Of a DNA stretch of 64,000 bases, positions 35,802-44,260 are shown in pieces. A model generated the notes under the pieces. The model ran no database searches, was not told where the DNA came from, and saw only the letters and a list, made by a program, of their open reading frames with translations. The stretch is from Zhaonella formicivorans (GTDB taxonomy: Bacteria > Bacillota > DUOV01 > Zhaonellaceae): the NCBI RefSeq assembly GCF_004353525.1, contig NZ_CP085524.1, positions 1,770,142 to 1,834,141 of the forward strand, given 5' to 3'. Every line of letters begins with the position of its first letter. Within the stretch, counting starts at the first letter, position 1. The position numbers were made by a program, and so were the translations under genes.

Positions 35802-36548
35802 TCAAATTTTACGCCTCAAAACCGTTAAATGGAATATGCCATTACGATAATATTCTTTGGACCAAAGAACAGGTTTTTGTTCCAGGTTGTATCCCATTTC
35901 ATCCAGGAATAGCAGAGGTAAACCTTTATCTATGCCAAAAATTTGGGATAGCGAATCATCGGCCAGGCAAGGCTGGATCTCTGTCAAGTCCATTTCCACC
36001 TTTGTCCTGCAGCGTTTCTCCAAAAATTCAAAGATCGGCGCATTCAGCTCTTCCAGACTGTATTCGCTAACGATGAGATTTTCGGGAATATGGTCAATGC
36101 AGTAGATTGCCGGAATACCATCGGCCAGCACAAGCCGGTCCACAACCAGCACCTTTTCTCCGGGCCGGATCCCAAATCGTTTAACAGCTTCCTCATCCGC
36201 CGGGACAGAATTCACGTTGACAAAGGCAATTTGGGGCTCATAACCAGCTTCACTCACCATCTCCAAAAATTCTGCTTCCAGGTCCAACCTGGATGTTACA
36301 TTCAAAACATGCTGGTTAATTATTGTTCCTATACCCCGGCGCCTTGTAATAAAACCTTCGCTTTCAAGACTAGCCAGCACATCTCTCAGTACAGTACGGC
36401 TGATTCCCATGCTCTGGGCAAGAACCTCTTCGGGCGGCAGCTTGCCCGATTCGGCAAAGACTCCCTCCCGCAACATGGCTAAAAGAGTTTTCCGTACTTT
36501 TATTGACAGTTCTTCTGTATCAATTTTCGGTATAATCAGCATGTTCAT
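35802..36548 (-). CDS. GntR-family regulator with UTRA effector domain
   Basis: 248 aa. N-terminal winged helix at about 8-80 (KLPPEEVLAQSMGISRTVLRDVLASLESEGFITRRRGIGTIIN). C-terminal UTRA domain at about 95-245 (RPGEKVLVVDRLVLADGIPAIYCIDHIPENLI, LSQIFGIDKGLPLLFLDEMGYN, YYRNGIFHLTVLRR). HutC-subfamily regulators sense a pathway metabolite and usually repress their own operon. As first gene of the purine operon with a 16-bp palindrome directly upstream, it is probably its purine-responsive autorepressor. Two in-frame ATGs (36548 and 36542) are possible starts; the second has GGGTG at better spacing. Confidence 0.9.
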   Translation of the reverse strand: MNMLIIPKIDTEELSIKVRKTLLAMLREGVFAESGKLPPEEVLAQSMGISRTVLRDVLASLESEGFITRRRGIGTIINQHVLNVTSRLDLEAEFLEMVSEAGYEPQIAFVNVNSVPADEEAVKRFGIRPGEKVLVVDRLVLADGIPAIYCIDHIPENLIVSEYSLEELNAPIFEFLEKRCRTKVEMDLTEIQPCLADDSLSQIFGIDKGLPLLFLDEMGYNLEQKPVLWSKEYYRNGIFHLTVLRRKI

Positions 36549-36559
36549 GCACCCAACTT

Positions 36560-36575
36560 AGTAATACTTATTACT
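36560..36575. promoter_or_regulatory. palindromic operator candidate upstream of gntR
   Basis: Perfect palindrome AGTAATACTTATTACT, 12 bases before the gntR start, with a further TTATTACTT repeat overlapping to 36583. A dimeric GntR/HutC regulator would bind such a site. Confidence 0.6.
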
Positions 36576-36719
36576 TATTACTTAAAATATAGCACAAGTT
36601 TTCCAATTATGCCGCCATATCCTGGCAGCATGCTGGCTTATTTAGCTCAGTTTCACCAGATTTTTATTGTTAAATCTTGCCTCTCGTCCTTATTTCGCCA
36701 TTTTTGAATAGCTTTTATA

Positions 36720-36748
36720 AAATAAAGAAAACTTGGCTTGCGCCAAGT
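36720..36748 (-). terminator. terminator of the amidohydrolase gene
   Basis: Perfect 7-bp stem ACTTGGC/GCCAAGT with a 4-base loop immediately after the stop codon, followed on the minus strand by TTTCTTTATTTT. Confidence 0.85.
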
Positions 36749-36749
36749 C

Positions 36750-37958
36750 TTAGTGTAAACAAATCATTAATTCTACATGCTGCAGGGCTTGGGGGTTTTT
36801 CAACGGATTTTCGGAAACGGCTATCAGCAATGGCTTCTTCCCCGGCCTGATAGCCCCCAGTTCATTTTCCAAACCTATTATTTTCGCTCCGTTTAAAATT
36901 GCCGCCTGGAGTATGGCTAAATTAGGAAGACCCGCAGCTTTAAAAAGCTTTAGTTCCTGAAAGTAGGATTCCCCGTGCATAACGCCTGCGGCGCCGGCAT
37001 CGGTCCCTATACCTAACATAACACCTAGAGAAGCCGCTTTCGCAATCCGTTCCAGCTGGAGTTTATAGGTCCGCTCAATTATATTAAACTGCTCGGAAGA
37101 AAAAGCATGCTTCCACGGCTCTAAGGTCTGCATATAAACAGGTACTACCGTCGGTACCCAGGGGATTCCCCTCTCCGCCATCAGTTCCAGTGACGCTTCG
37201 CTGCTAAAATAGCCATGTTCGATGGAATCTACACCGGCTTCAATGGCAGTCCTTACAGCATGGTCAGAGCTGGCATGGGCCATTACTTTCAGCCCATAGT
37301 TATGGGATATCTCTACAATTGTTTTTAGCTCCTGCAGAGTGAACTGGATTGCCCCCACTTTGGCGTATTCTTTAAAGCTGACTATACCGGAAACCAGTAC
37401 TTTGATTTGGTTTACCCCCAGCTGTATCAATTTTTTTATTCTGGTTTTTACCTCCGCTATTTCTTTTATCCCTTCCCCCAGAAATGAGCCGTAATACCCT
37501 TCCTTACGGATGGCAAATCCGCTGGCCCGCACTATAGGGGAGGGTTCATTGGGAAATTGGTCCCTTGCTTTAAGCCCTATACATTCTTTGTCCCCACCGT
37601 CTCTGACCGCTACTATGCCATGCTGCAAGTATGCACGTATAGATTGGGATATGTTTTCTGCCATCGCCTCGTCATTTTCCCAGCGGCACATTGCCTTTTG
37701 AAAACCTGTACCGTCTATTGCCAGGTGTACATGGCAGTCAACCAGTCCCGGCAAAAGGACTAGGCCTTGCAAATCTATGATTTTAAACTTCCCGCGTCGG
37801 GTTAGCTCGCCGATTTCACTTTTTTCAACCAACTCATTAATTCGGCCTTCCTTAATCACTACCGCCTTGCCGGTTATTAAGCAACCGGAAGAGATATCAA
37901 GTATCCCGCCGGGCAGCAGGATATAGTTCTCCGAGGAAGCCAGCGTTAAAACAGCCAT
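36750..37958 (-). CDS. amidohydrolase-superfamily protein (imidazolonepropionase/prolidase-like)
   Basis: About 402 aa. The metal-dependent amidohydrolase barrel shows LLPGLVDCHVHLAIDG (HxH, about 77), Lys in QIKVLVSG (190s), LKVMAHASSDHAV and DSIEHGYFS (two His), and GIGTDAGAAGVMHGES (Asp). The family includes Xaa-Pro dipeptidases and imidazolonepropionase-like enzymes; exact substrate unknown. ATG 37958 has GGAGAAAAAAAT before it and replaces an ATG 15 bases upstream. It is monocistronic, with its own terminator. Placement behind the purine operon and the presence of a second amidohydrolase at 43-44 kb fit a region devoted to C-N bond hydrolysis. Confidence 0.85.
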   Translation of the reverse strand: MAVLTLASSENYILLPGGILDISSGCLITGKAVVIKEGRINELVEKSEIGELTRRGKFKIIDLQGLVLLPGLVDCHVHLAIDGTGFQKAMCRWENDEAMAENISQSIRAYLQHGIVAVRDGGDKECIGLKARDQFPNEPSPIVRASGFAIRKEGYYGSFLGEGIKEIAEVKTRIKKLIQLGVNQIKVLVSGIVSFKEYAKVGAIQFTLQELKTIVEISHNYGLKVMAHASSDHAVRTAIEAGVDSIEHGYFSSEASLELMAERGIPWVPTVVPVYMQTLEPWKHAFSSEQFNIIERTYKLQLERIAKAASLGVMLGIGTDAGAAGVMHGESYFQELKLFKAAGLPNLAILQAAILNGAKIIGLENELGAIRPGKKPLLIAVSENPLKNPQALQHVELMICLH

Positions 37959-38141
37959 ATTTTTTTCTCCCAAATAGTTTTTCAGCGCTCTACTATTTAA
38001 TTATGCAATGCCACGCTGCAATAGTCAAAAATTAAATCCTGTAGAAATGTCCAGTGGTAAAAACAAAGCCATAACCCCTTAAACATTGCCTAAGGTTATG
38101 GCCAAACGCGAATATATTGATATTAATTATCACAGACCAAC

Positions 38142-38276
38142 CTACTTTCTGAAGTCTTTTACAATTTCCATTTTAATGTTTTTATGACCTTTATCATGCA
38201 GTATTTTATTTAATTCTCCGTATTCCTTTACCTCCCTTTCAATTAATTTTTGTGCAAATTTGTCGTTCATAAACAT
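38142..38276 (-). CDS. 44-aa conserved-looking microprotein, unknown function
   Basis: A small frame reading MFMNDKFAQKLIEREVKEY at its start and ending KMEIVKDFRK. It is charged and predicted mostly helical with a basic second half. AAGGAGG sits eight bases before the ATG, and a sigma-A promoter (38320-38348) precedes it by about 45 bases, so expression is well supported. No cysteine cluster, signal or membrane segment is seen. I do not recognise a family. No terminator was found after it. Confidence 0.7.
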   Translation of the reverse strand: MFMNDKFAQKLIEREVKEYGELNKILHDKGHKNIKMEIVKDFRK

Positions 38277-38319
38277 TTGATAGCCCTCCTTGTTGATAAA
38301 TATTTTCATTTACATCTTT

Positions 38320-38348
38320 ATAATAATTTACCCCTGTTAAATAGTCAA
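38320..38348 (-). promoter_or_regulatory. sigma-A promoter of the 44-aa gene
   Basis: TTGACT (38343-38348) and TATTAT (38320-38325) on the minus strand with a 17-base spacer, ending about 45 bases before the start codon. Confidence 0.7.
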
Positions 38349-38424
38349 GGGTTTAAAAAAAATTTTAAAAAAAATTTTTTTCTCTAAAATTTGTTTCCAA
38401 AGATTTTTCCATAAACAGACGGAC

Positions 38425-38464
38425 AAAAAAACCCTGGTAGCAGCAGTTTGCCACACCAGGGTTT
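38425..38464 (-). terminator. terminator of the PHP-domain gene
   Basis: Stem ACCCTGGT/ACCAGGGT with a 16-base loop, followed on the minus strand by TTTTTT, 37 bases beyond the stop codon. Confidence 0.88.
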
Positions 38465-38500
38465 AATAAGTACTGATTGTTTACTTTTTAAGCTTGATGT

Positions 38501-40835
38501 TTACTTGGATACAACATTGACCCAGACGGGATTAGTAACGGCACGGTTGCCGTTAACATCTTCCACGATAAACGAGTACCATGTTGTCCCTTCCGGAGAA
38601 AGTGCAAAAGTCATGTGTTCCTTGTCTGTTTTGCCTTCAAAATTGCGCAAGGCAACTACTTTTCCTTCGCTGATTACCATAACTTTTTTTACCCCGTCTA
38701 CTGCCAGCGCTTGAATTCTTATTGTGAACTTGCCGCCTTTTTCAACCGTAAAAGTTTCCCCGAACATTTTGCTTGTTTCTACTAACGGGCCTTCTGTCAC
38801 GTAGGAGTTGCCGGCTTTCAAAGCATTGATATAGCCTTCCGGAGTCGGTTCACCCTTGATATAAGCATAGGTCCTAATTCTGCCTGATACTGAATTCCAA
38901 ACATCATGGGTGTCAGTGCCACCGGTTAAATAGTATTTTTTGTATTTGCTGTCCAAACTTTCATTCCAGAGACTCCAGACTTTTGCCAACGTTTTTTCAT
39001 CGGGGCTGTTACCTTTGCTAGTAACTTTTGTGGATTGAAGCTCAATCAAATCAAAATTAGGATCATACCCCCCAGGAATCTTGTCGGCTTCTGCGCTGTA
39101 AAAATATCCGTAAGCAATGTAAGGATGGGCAAGCGAAATTACCGCACCGGCCTGATGAGCCTGATTTATAATTTCCGTTGCAGTACCTGTAGGGTCAATA
39201 GCCAGTGGCTTCGTAAAATCTAAGGGCAGCACAACAAAATGAGCCCATATTGGAGAGACCTCCACAGCTGAAATGCTGGGTACTTTTCTAGTCGAGGAAA
39301 TATCGCTGATTTCCTTGTTATTTTTAATAGAATCATGATCGCTGACAAAAGTAAAATCCAACCTTGAAGCAAGCTGCGACTGCACCAAAGCAGTAGGGTC
39401 AGTTATACCATCAAGGATGTTGGAATGGTGGTGCAAATCACTGCTAAACCAGCCGTATACGCTGGGGTAGAAGCGCGTCTGAATTTCGGCCTTAACTTGA
39501 ATGTCCTCTCCAGGCTTAATTACGACAGGGATAACTTGTTTCCTTGTCAAGAATTTTTCCCCGGATGTAACTTCTAATTGATAATCGCCCGGGACCAGCT
39601 TAAAATTGGCGATACCTGGATTCTTTAGATCAGTAAAAAACGTGCTGGCACCCAGAAAACCAACTACCGGAGGTGTGCCTCCTGTTACCTTAATCCTGGC
39701 ATTCACGGGAATTTGGGAATCCTTCCCGGTTACTGTAACCGCAACATTACTGGCGGCCAAAAGATCCGAAAAATCTTTTTTGAGGTTCTGTCCTTTAACT
39801 ACCGTAACAGGTACCTTAACAGAAGGTGAGTAATCTTTCGCAACCGCATATACAGTATAATCCCCTTCAGGCAAATCGATGGAATACAATCCATCCTTAC
39901 CGACTACCCAGGCCAGGGGCTGGTTATTCTTTTCCACCACCAAGATAGGGTTGGCTACAATGGTCGCACCCTTTGGCTGAATTGTGCCGGAAATTGTACC
40001 AAAAGAATCGCCTTTTTGCTCAGCTGCAGTCTTTAAGAACGGAGAAGTGCTGGCGCCCGGTTCAAACTGTACTACAGATTCAAATACTTTCTCCTCGCCT
40101 GGACTGAAAGTAACTTTTTGGTAAAGGTCCTTCCATCCGGTTCCACCGTCATGAAAGTTGGCGTTAGCAAAGTGCATTCCAATGGCGTAACCCTCATCGT
40201 AACCGAGAACATATTTGCCATATGGTTCATTCACTTCATTGTATCCTAAATCGTTTTTTGCACTGCTTAAACCGTATGGCCCAAACATGTAGCCACCCGT
40301 GGTACAGAACGAGTAGCCTGGATATAAATCCTTGTAAACCTTGCCCTCCGGTGGATTTGTAGCTACTGTTTTTATTTTAACGTACTTACTTCCTTTTTCT
40401 AAAGTATAGGTGGTGACCAGCCGTATTTCATTATAATCACGTTCTACTTTGATTACGCCACGTTCCGGCGTGTTTTCTGCAATAGTTACCTTTTGGTAAG
40501 TATTTGGCCAAGCCGCCCATGCATTAGGAAGAAAATCAATCAACGTAATCTTATTCTGATTGCATCGCACCATTTTGAATAACGGCGGCATCCAATATAC
40601 TTCCTTTCGGCACCCCCCAAGGTGGCGCCGTGTCCACTGCAATCGAAATGGCTAAGTTTTCGTTGAACATAGTCAGGTCGTTAGCCCCCAGGGCACTGCC
40701 GTTAATGATAGGGGTTGGTCCTACCACAATCTTAACCCCGGCATTTTCAGCCCAGGCCGCTGTTGGCACCAACAATGCTAATAAAAAAATGAACAATACA
40801 ACAATTTTAATACTTTTGTTGAACTGTTTTTTCAC
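38501..40835 (-). pseudogene. exported CehA/McbA-type PHP-domain metallohydrolase, frameshifted near the N-terminus
   Basis: Two overlapping frames make one protein of about 775 aa. The first (40835-40551) starts at GTG with AGGAGG seven bases upstream and encodes a Sec signal peptide (IKIVVLFIFLLALLVPTAAWA) and 70 mature residues. The second (to 38501) continues from about 40575 with NKITLIDFLPNAWAAWP. A one-base shift between 40551 and 40580 joins them. Downstream are Ig/carboxypeptidase-regulatory-like beta domains (GTISGTIQPKGATI, GLYSIDLPEGDYTVYA) and a PHP metal domain (YGWFSSDLHHHSN, FVSDHD, ISLAHPY, GTDTHDVW). The protein would act outside the membrane on an unknown phosphoester or amide substrate. 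Frameshift or sequencing error; the long intact remainder argues for recent change. Confidence 0.8.
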
Positions 40836-41060
40836 CTTGCATCCTCCTAACCGTTCTTTATTTATTTCTTAATAAGGTAAATCAGTATAAATTGGTTAAG
40901 CACCAACCTCCCTTCATAACATAATTGCTGTTTTTGAAACTAACTCAGCTTACCAATCCCCTAAATCATAGTGTCACAATGCTATAATCCGCCTGGTATT
41001 TTTCTGCAATTCTGTTTTTTCCGACAATTCATAGGGTTGATATACTGAAAAAACTTTTAC

Positions 41061-41105
41061 TGCAAAAGCCGTGTGCCATGATCATTTAATGCAAAAACCG
41101 TGCCA
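41061..41105 (-). promoter_or_regulatory. sigma-54 promoter candidate, duplicated element
   Basis: Minus-strand TGGCACGGTTTTTGCA (41090-41105) has GG and GC exactly ten bases apart, as in -24/-12 promoters. A near-copy TGGCACACGGCTTTTGCA follows at 41061-41078 but with two extra bases. It points towards the PHP-domain gene, 240 bases downstream. Confidence 0.55.
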
Positions 41106-41333
41106 TGTTTAACAGACCAGTACATATTAGGAGTTCAGCTCGCACCAGTAACAAAAATTAAGTTTAATAAATCATTTTTGACTTTTTTAAAGTCATTTTT
41201 GTTTTAATTTCATTGGTTGCTGTAAGCGTTTAATATGCTGAAAACTACAATAAATAAATAATCACTTTTCTAATCCGTAAAAACATTTGTCACCAGCAAT
41301 ATTTTCCTTATTAAACTGACCGGCAGGTGAAAA

Positions 41334-41406
41334 AATGGCTAAGCGTCCTTGCCCTGCCTGATTAAAATGTACTACTCCGAAATTTAATAAGGACGCAAAG
41401 CCCATT
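41334..41406 (+). other. long imperfect hairpin, structured RNA or element end
   Basis: AATGGC-TAA-GCGTCCTT pairs with AAGGACGC-AAA-GCC(C)ATT: an 8-bp and a 6-bp stem separated by a symmetrical 3x3 loop, with a 38-base apical loop. GGACGCAAAGCC recalls part of a c-di-GMP-I aptamer, but the rest of that motif is absent. Confidence 0.4.
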
Positions 41407-41563
41407 GCCTTAAACATATAAACATAGTGTTCAACAGGATTAACTTACAATAGACCTTTGCAAACAAATTTTTACCTGAATTTTTTCCTGAATTAATTAG
41501 GCAAATGCAGAGAACAGCCATCAATCCAATAAGTGAAGCTAGGATTCAAAACTTTGACACACT

Positions 41564-41596
41564 AAAAAAACTCTGGAAAAAATAAATTGCCCAGAG
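41564..41596 (-). terminator. orphan terminator-like hairpin
   Basis: CTCTGG/CCAGAG stem with a 14-base loop followed on the minus strand by TTTTTTT. No minus-strand gene ends here, so it may limit antisense transcripts entering the region. Confidence 0.4.
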
Positions 41597-41627
41597 CAGT
41601 CCGGGGAAAAGGTGTTAATACTAGCTT

Positions 41628-41656
41628 TTGCAATTATTAAACCGGCAATATATAAT
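41628..41656 (+). promoter_or_regulatory. sigma-A promoter of the DUF362 gene
   Basis: TTGCAA and TATAAT separated by exactly 17 bases, with the -10 ending 68 bases before the ATG. Confidence 0.72.
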
Positions 41657-41724
41657 AATTCTAGTTCCTGGCAATTTGCCCTTTTATTTTTATTACTTTG
41701 ATATTTAGAGAGGAGTTAAAGTAA

Positions 41725-42843
41725 ATGAAATCAAAGGTATATTTTTGCAACATGAGAGCTACAAAAGCCTCCCAGAGCATTTCCTCCAAAGTTTCAAAAC
41801 TATTTGATATAGCCGGTTTTAAAAACATCATCTCAGAAAATGACCTTACAGCTATAAAAGTGCACTTTGGTGAAAAAGGAAATAATGCCTATATCAGCCC
41901 TATCTATGTTAGGCAAATTGTGGATAAAGTAAAGTCGAGCGGAGGCAAACCATTCTTAACTGATTCCAATACACTCTATAAAGGCAGTCGCTCCAATGGG
42001 GTTGATCACCTTATTACCGCAATAGAAAACGGCTTTGCGTATTCTGTTGTCAATGCCCCAATTGTAATTGCTGATGGCATATACAGTAAAGATTCCCTTG
42101 ATGTTGCCATACACAAAAAGCATTTTGACTCGGTAAAAATTTCATCCAATGTTGTCCGTGCTGATTCGATGATCGTGCTGTCCCATTTTAAAGGACATGA
42201 AATTGCAGGATTCGGTGGAGCTATTAAAAATCTTGCAATGGGCGGCGCGCCGGCGGCAGGTAAACAGCAGCAGCATTCTACTGTTCAGCCTAAAGTTGAA
42301 GCAGACTGCAGAGCCTGCAAAATGTGCCTCAAAAATTGCCCGGAAGAAGCTATTACAATGGTCGATGGGGCTGCATACATAGATCCTGATAAATGTATCG
42401 GCTGCGGGGAATGTATTTCAGTTTGTACGTTTGATGTCATTAAGCCCCAGTGGGGAACGGAAATGGATAAGTTTATAGAAAGAATGACGGAATATGCTTA
42501 TGGAGCTTATATTACCAAAAAAGAAAAAATTGCTTTTATGAATTTTGTAATTAATGTTACACCTCTTTGCGACTGCGTTCCTTGGAGTGATGCGCCAATT
42601 GTCCCCGACATAGGAGTACTGGCTTCCTTTGATCCTGTTGCCATCGATCAGGCCAGTTTCGATCTTGTAAACAGTCAGACAGGCCACTTGTCGAGTTTCC
42701 TTGGCGACAAAGGGCATGGAATCAACCCCGGCGAGGATAAATTCAAAGCAATTCACCCTAAAACCAGAGGGGAACTGCAGCTTGAGTATGGGGAAGAACT
42801 TGGCTTGGGTACAAGAGATTATGAGCTCATAGAAGTAAAATAA
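41725..42843 (+). CDS. DUF362 protein with two [4Fe-4S] clusters
   Basis: 372 aa. N-terminal DUF362 domain (about 1-175: NMRATKASQSISSKVSKLF, DLTAIKVHFGEKGN, LTDSNTLYKGSRS, VLSHFKGHEIAGFGGAIKNLAMG). Next is a bacterial ferredoxin insert with CRACKMCLKNCPEEAI and CIGCGECISVCTFDVI (about 192-235), and a C-terminal part of the same domain (CDCVPWSDAPIVPDIGVLASFDPVAIDQASFDLV). This fused arrangement is common in anaerobes; function is unknown, with proposed redox or metal roles. ATG follows GAGGAG. Monocistronic, with its own promoter and a shared downstream hairpin. Confidence 0.9.
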   Translation: MKSKVYFCNMRATKASQSISSKVSKLFDIAGFKNIISENDLTAIKVHFGEKGNNAYISPIYVRQIVDKVKSSGGKPFLTDSNTLYKGSRSNGVDHLITAIENGFAYSVVNAPIVIADGIYSKDSLDVAIHKKHFDSVKISSNVVRADSMIVLSHFKGHEIAGFGGAIKNLAMGGAPAAGKQQQHSTVQPKVEADCRACKMCLKNCPEEAITMVDGAAYIDPDKCIGCGECISVCTFDVIKPQWGTEMDKFIERMTEYAYGAYITKKEKIAFMNFVINVTPLCDCVPWSDAPIVPDIGVLASFDPVAIDQASFDLVNSQTGHLSSFLGDKGHGINPGEDKFKAIHPKTRGELQLEYGEELGLGTRDYELIEVK

Positions 42844-42866
42844 AACATACGAATAACACAGAGCGA

Positions 42867-42895
42867 AAGGCGCTTTTCCACTTGAAAAGCGCCTT
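42867..42895. terminator. bidirectional hairpin between convergent genes
   Basis: Perfect 12-bp stem AAGGCGCTTTTC/GAAAAGCGCCTT with a 5-base loop lies between the stops of the DUF362 gene and the amidohydrolase. No long T-run on either side, but stem strength and position argue for termination in both directions. Confidence 0.75.
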
Positions 42896-42903
42896 AAAAC
42901 AAG

Positions 42904-44241
42904 CTAAATACCGGCTTTTGCAGCTATTGATTTTATTCTTTTCTTGTTTTCATATAAAACTCTTTCCTCATCAATGGTCAACACTTCTCTGTTTTTCATC
43001 ACCACTTTACCGTCAATGATCACATCCTGTACATCATTACCGGTTACGGCTTCCACTAAGGTGTTTATCAGATTGTGCGTCGGACTGATATGCGGCTGAT
43101 CAATGTTAATCAGAATAAGATCCGCTTTTTTCCCTACCTCAATGGCCCCTATTTCATTTTCCAAAAGCAGCGCACGGGCTCCACCTAATGTAACCATTTT
43201 GACTAATTCCTTGGCAGGAAGAACTACCGGGTCAAAAATTGGTATTCCCCAAAAAGCATGAATGCCCGAGCGAAAAACCCTAATCTCATCAAATAAACTT
43301 AAACTTGCGCCGGCTGCCCCGTCACTTCCAATTCCTATGGACATCCCTAATTGTACCATGCGCGGGGTTTTGGGAAATCCATGATTTCCAAAGTTGCTGC
43401 GCGGGCAATGGACAATCTTTACATCTCGTTCTTTGAGCAATTCTACTTCGCTCTCAGATAAAGCCACATTATGGGCAGTGAGTAAGTTGGACCCTAAAAC
43501 GCCCAAGGAATCCAGGTATTCAGCAGGCCTTTTTTGGTACTTCTGTAGGCAAAAACTGACTTCGTCCCGATGTTCAGCCAGATGAGCATGGATACCGGTT
43601 TGGTATTCCTTTGCTTTTTCGCCCACCATCCGAATGAGTTCCGGAGAACATGTCATCACTTGCCTGATAGCAAACCAAATGCTAATCCTGCCTTCACCGG
43701 CACCATGGTAACTATCATATAACTGCTCAATTTTCTTTATAGCTGTATCAGCAGTATCCTTCATGCTATCGGGAATGAAAGCTCCCATATCCATCGTAGA
43801 CCGGGTAATTGCAGCCCTCATTCCTGACTCGACTGTTGCCTCTACAACTTTAGGCATGTGCAGGCCGCCTGAATCAGCAAAGGCAGTGGTTCCCGATTTA
43901 ATCATTTCCAGACAGCTAAGCTGTGCGCTGTAATATACATCTTCTTCGTTTAAATTACTTTCAAAAGGAACCAGGATCCGGGCCCACACCATGGGATATT
44001 CATCCATTGTTCTGCCCCGAAGCAACTGCTGACAGGTATGGGTATGGGCATCTACCAAGCCGGGCATAAGAAGTTTGCCCTTGCCCGAAATAATGGTTTC
44101 CGCTCCATATTTTGCAGTTAACTCTGTGCTTGGTCCAATCTCCGCAATTTTAGTGTCTGTGATTGCTACAGCTTGACCCTCGACAATATTCAGCTCGGGT
44201 GTCATCAGCGCACAGTCTTTAATCAAAATGTCACATTTCAT
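42904..44241 (-). CDS. amidohydrolase, TrzA/AtzA-MTA/SAH deaminase-like
   Basis: 445 aa aminohydrolase of the chlorohydrolase/5-methylthioadenosine deaminase subfamily. Zinc motif LMPGLVDAHTHTCQQLLRG (about 61-80), GIHAHLAEHRDEV with second His and Glu (about 222-234), LLTAHNVALSE, VHCPRSNFGNHG and GIGSDGAAGASLSLFDE with catalytic Asp. Typical substrates are aminated purines, S-adenosylhomocysteine and triazines, hydrolysed at a ring amino group; which one applies here is not readable. Last gene of the IclR-DUF3100 unit, 19 bases after the small membrane gene, so its substrate is probably taken up by the DUF3100 pair. Confidence 0.88.
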   Translation of the reverse strand: MKCDILIKDCALMTPELNIVEGQAVAITDTKIAEIGPSTELTAKYGAETIISGKGKLLMPGLVDAHTHTCQQLLRGRTMDEYPMVWARILVPFESNLNEEDVYYSAQLSCLEMIKSGTTAFADSGGLHMPKVVEATVESGMRAAITRSTMDMGAFIPDSMKDTADTAIKKIEQLYDSYHGAGEGRISIWFAIRQVMTCSPELIRMVGEKAKEYQTGIHAHLAEHRDEVSFCLQKYQKRPAEYLDSLGVLGSNLLTAHNVALSESEVELLKERDVKIVHCPRSNFGNHGFPKTPRMVQLGMSIGIGSDGAAGASLSLFDEIRVFRSGIHAFWGIPIFDPVVLPAKELVKMVTLGGARALLLENEIGAIEVGKKADLILINIDQPHISPTHNLINTLVEAVTGNDVQDVIIDGKVVMKNREVLTIDEERVLYENKKRIKSIAAKAGI

Positions 44242-44260
44242 TTAAAATCCCCCATACTGT

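Larger units (their letters stand above)
40836..41724. other. long divergent intergenic region
   Basis: 889 bases without a supported gene. It holds tandem sigma-54-like elements (41061-41105), a weak T-rich hairpin (GACTTT/AAAGTC at 41181-41195), a long imperfect hairpin (41334-41406), a minus-strand terminator-like hairpin (41564-41596) and the promoter of the DUF362 gene (41628-41656). Composition is more AT-rich than the neighbours, suggesting decayed sequence. Confidence 0.6.

Noticed and set aside
41334-41406. c-di-GMP-I (GEMM) riboswitch
   Set aside because: Only the GGACGCAAAGCC-like strand matches; the GGCAAACC strand and the tetraloop-receptor arm are absent and the pairing is different.
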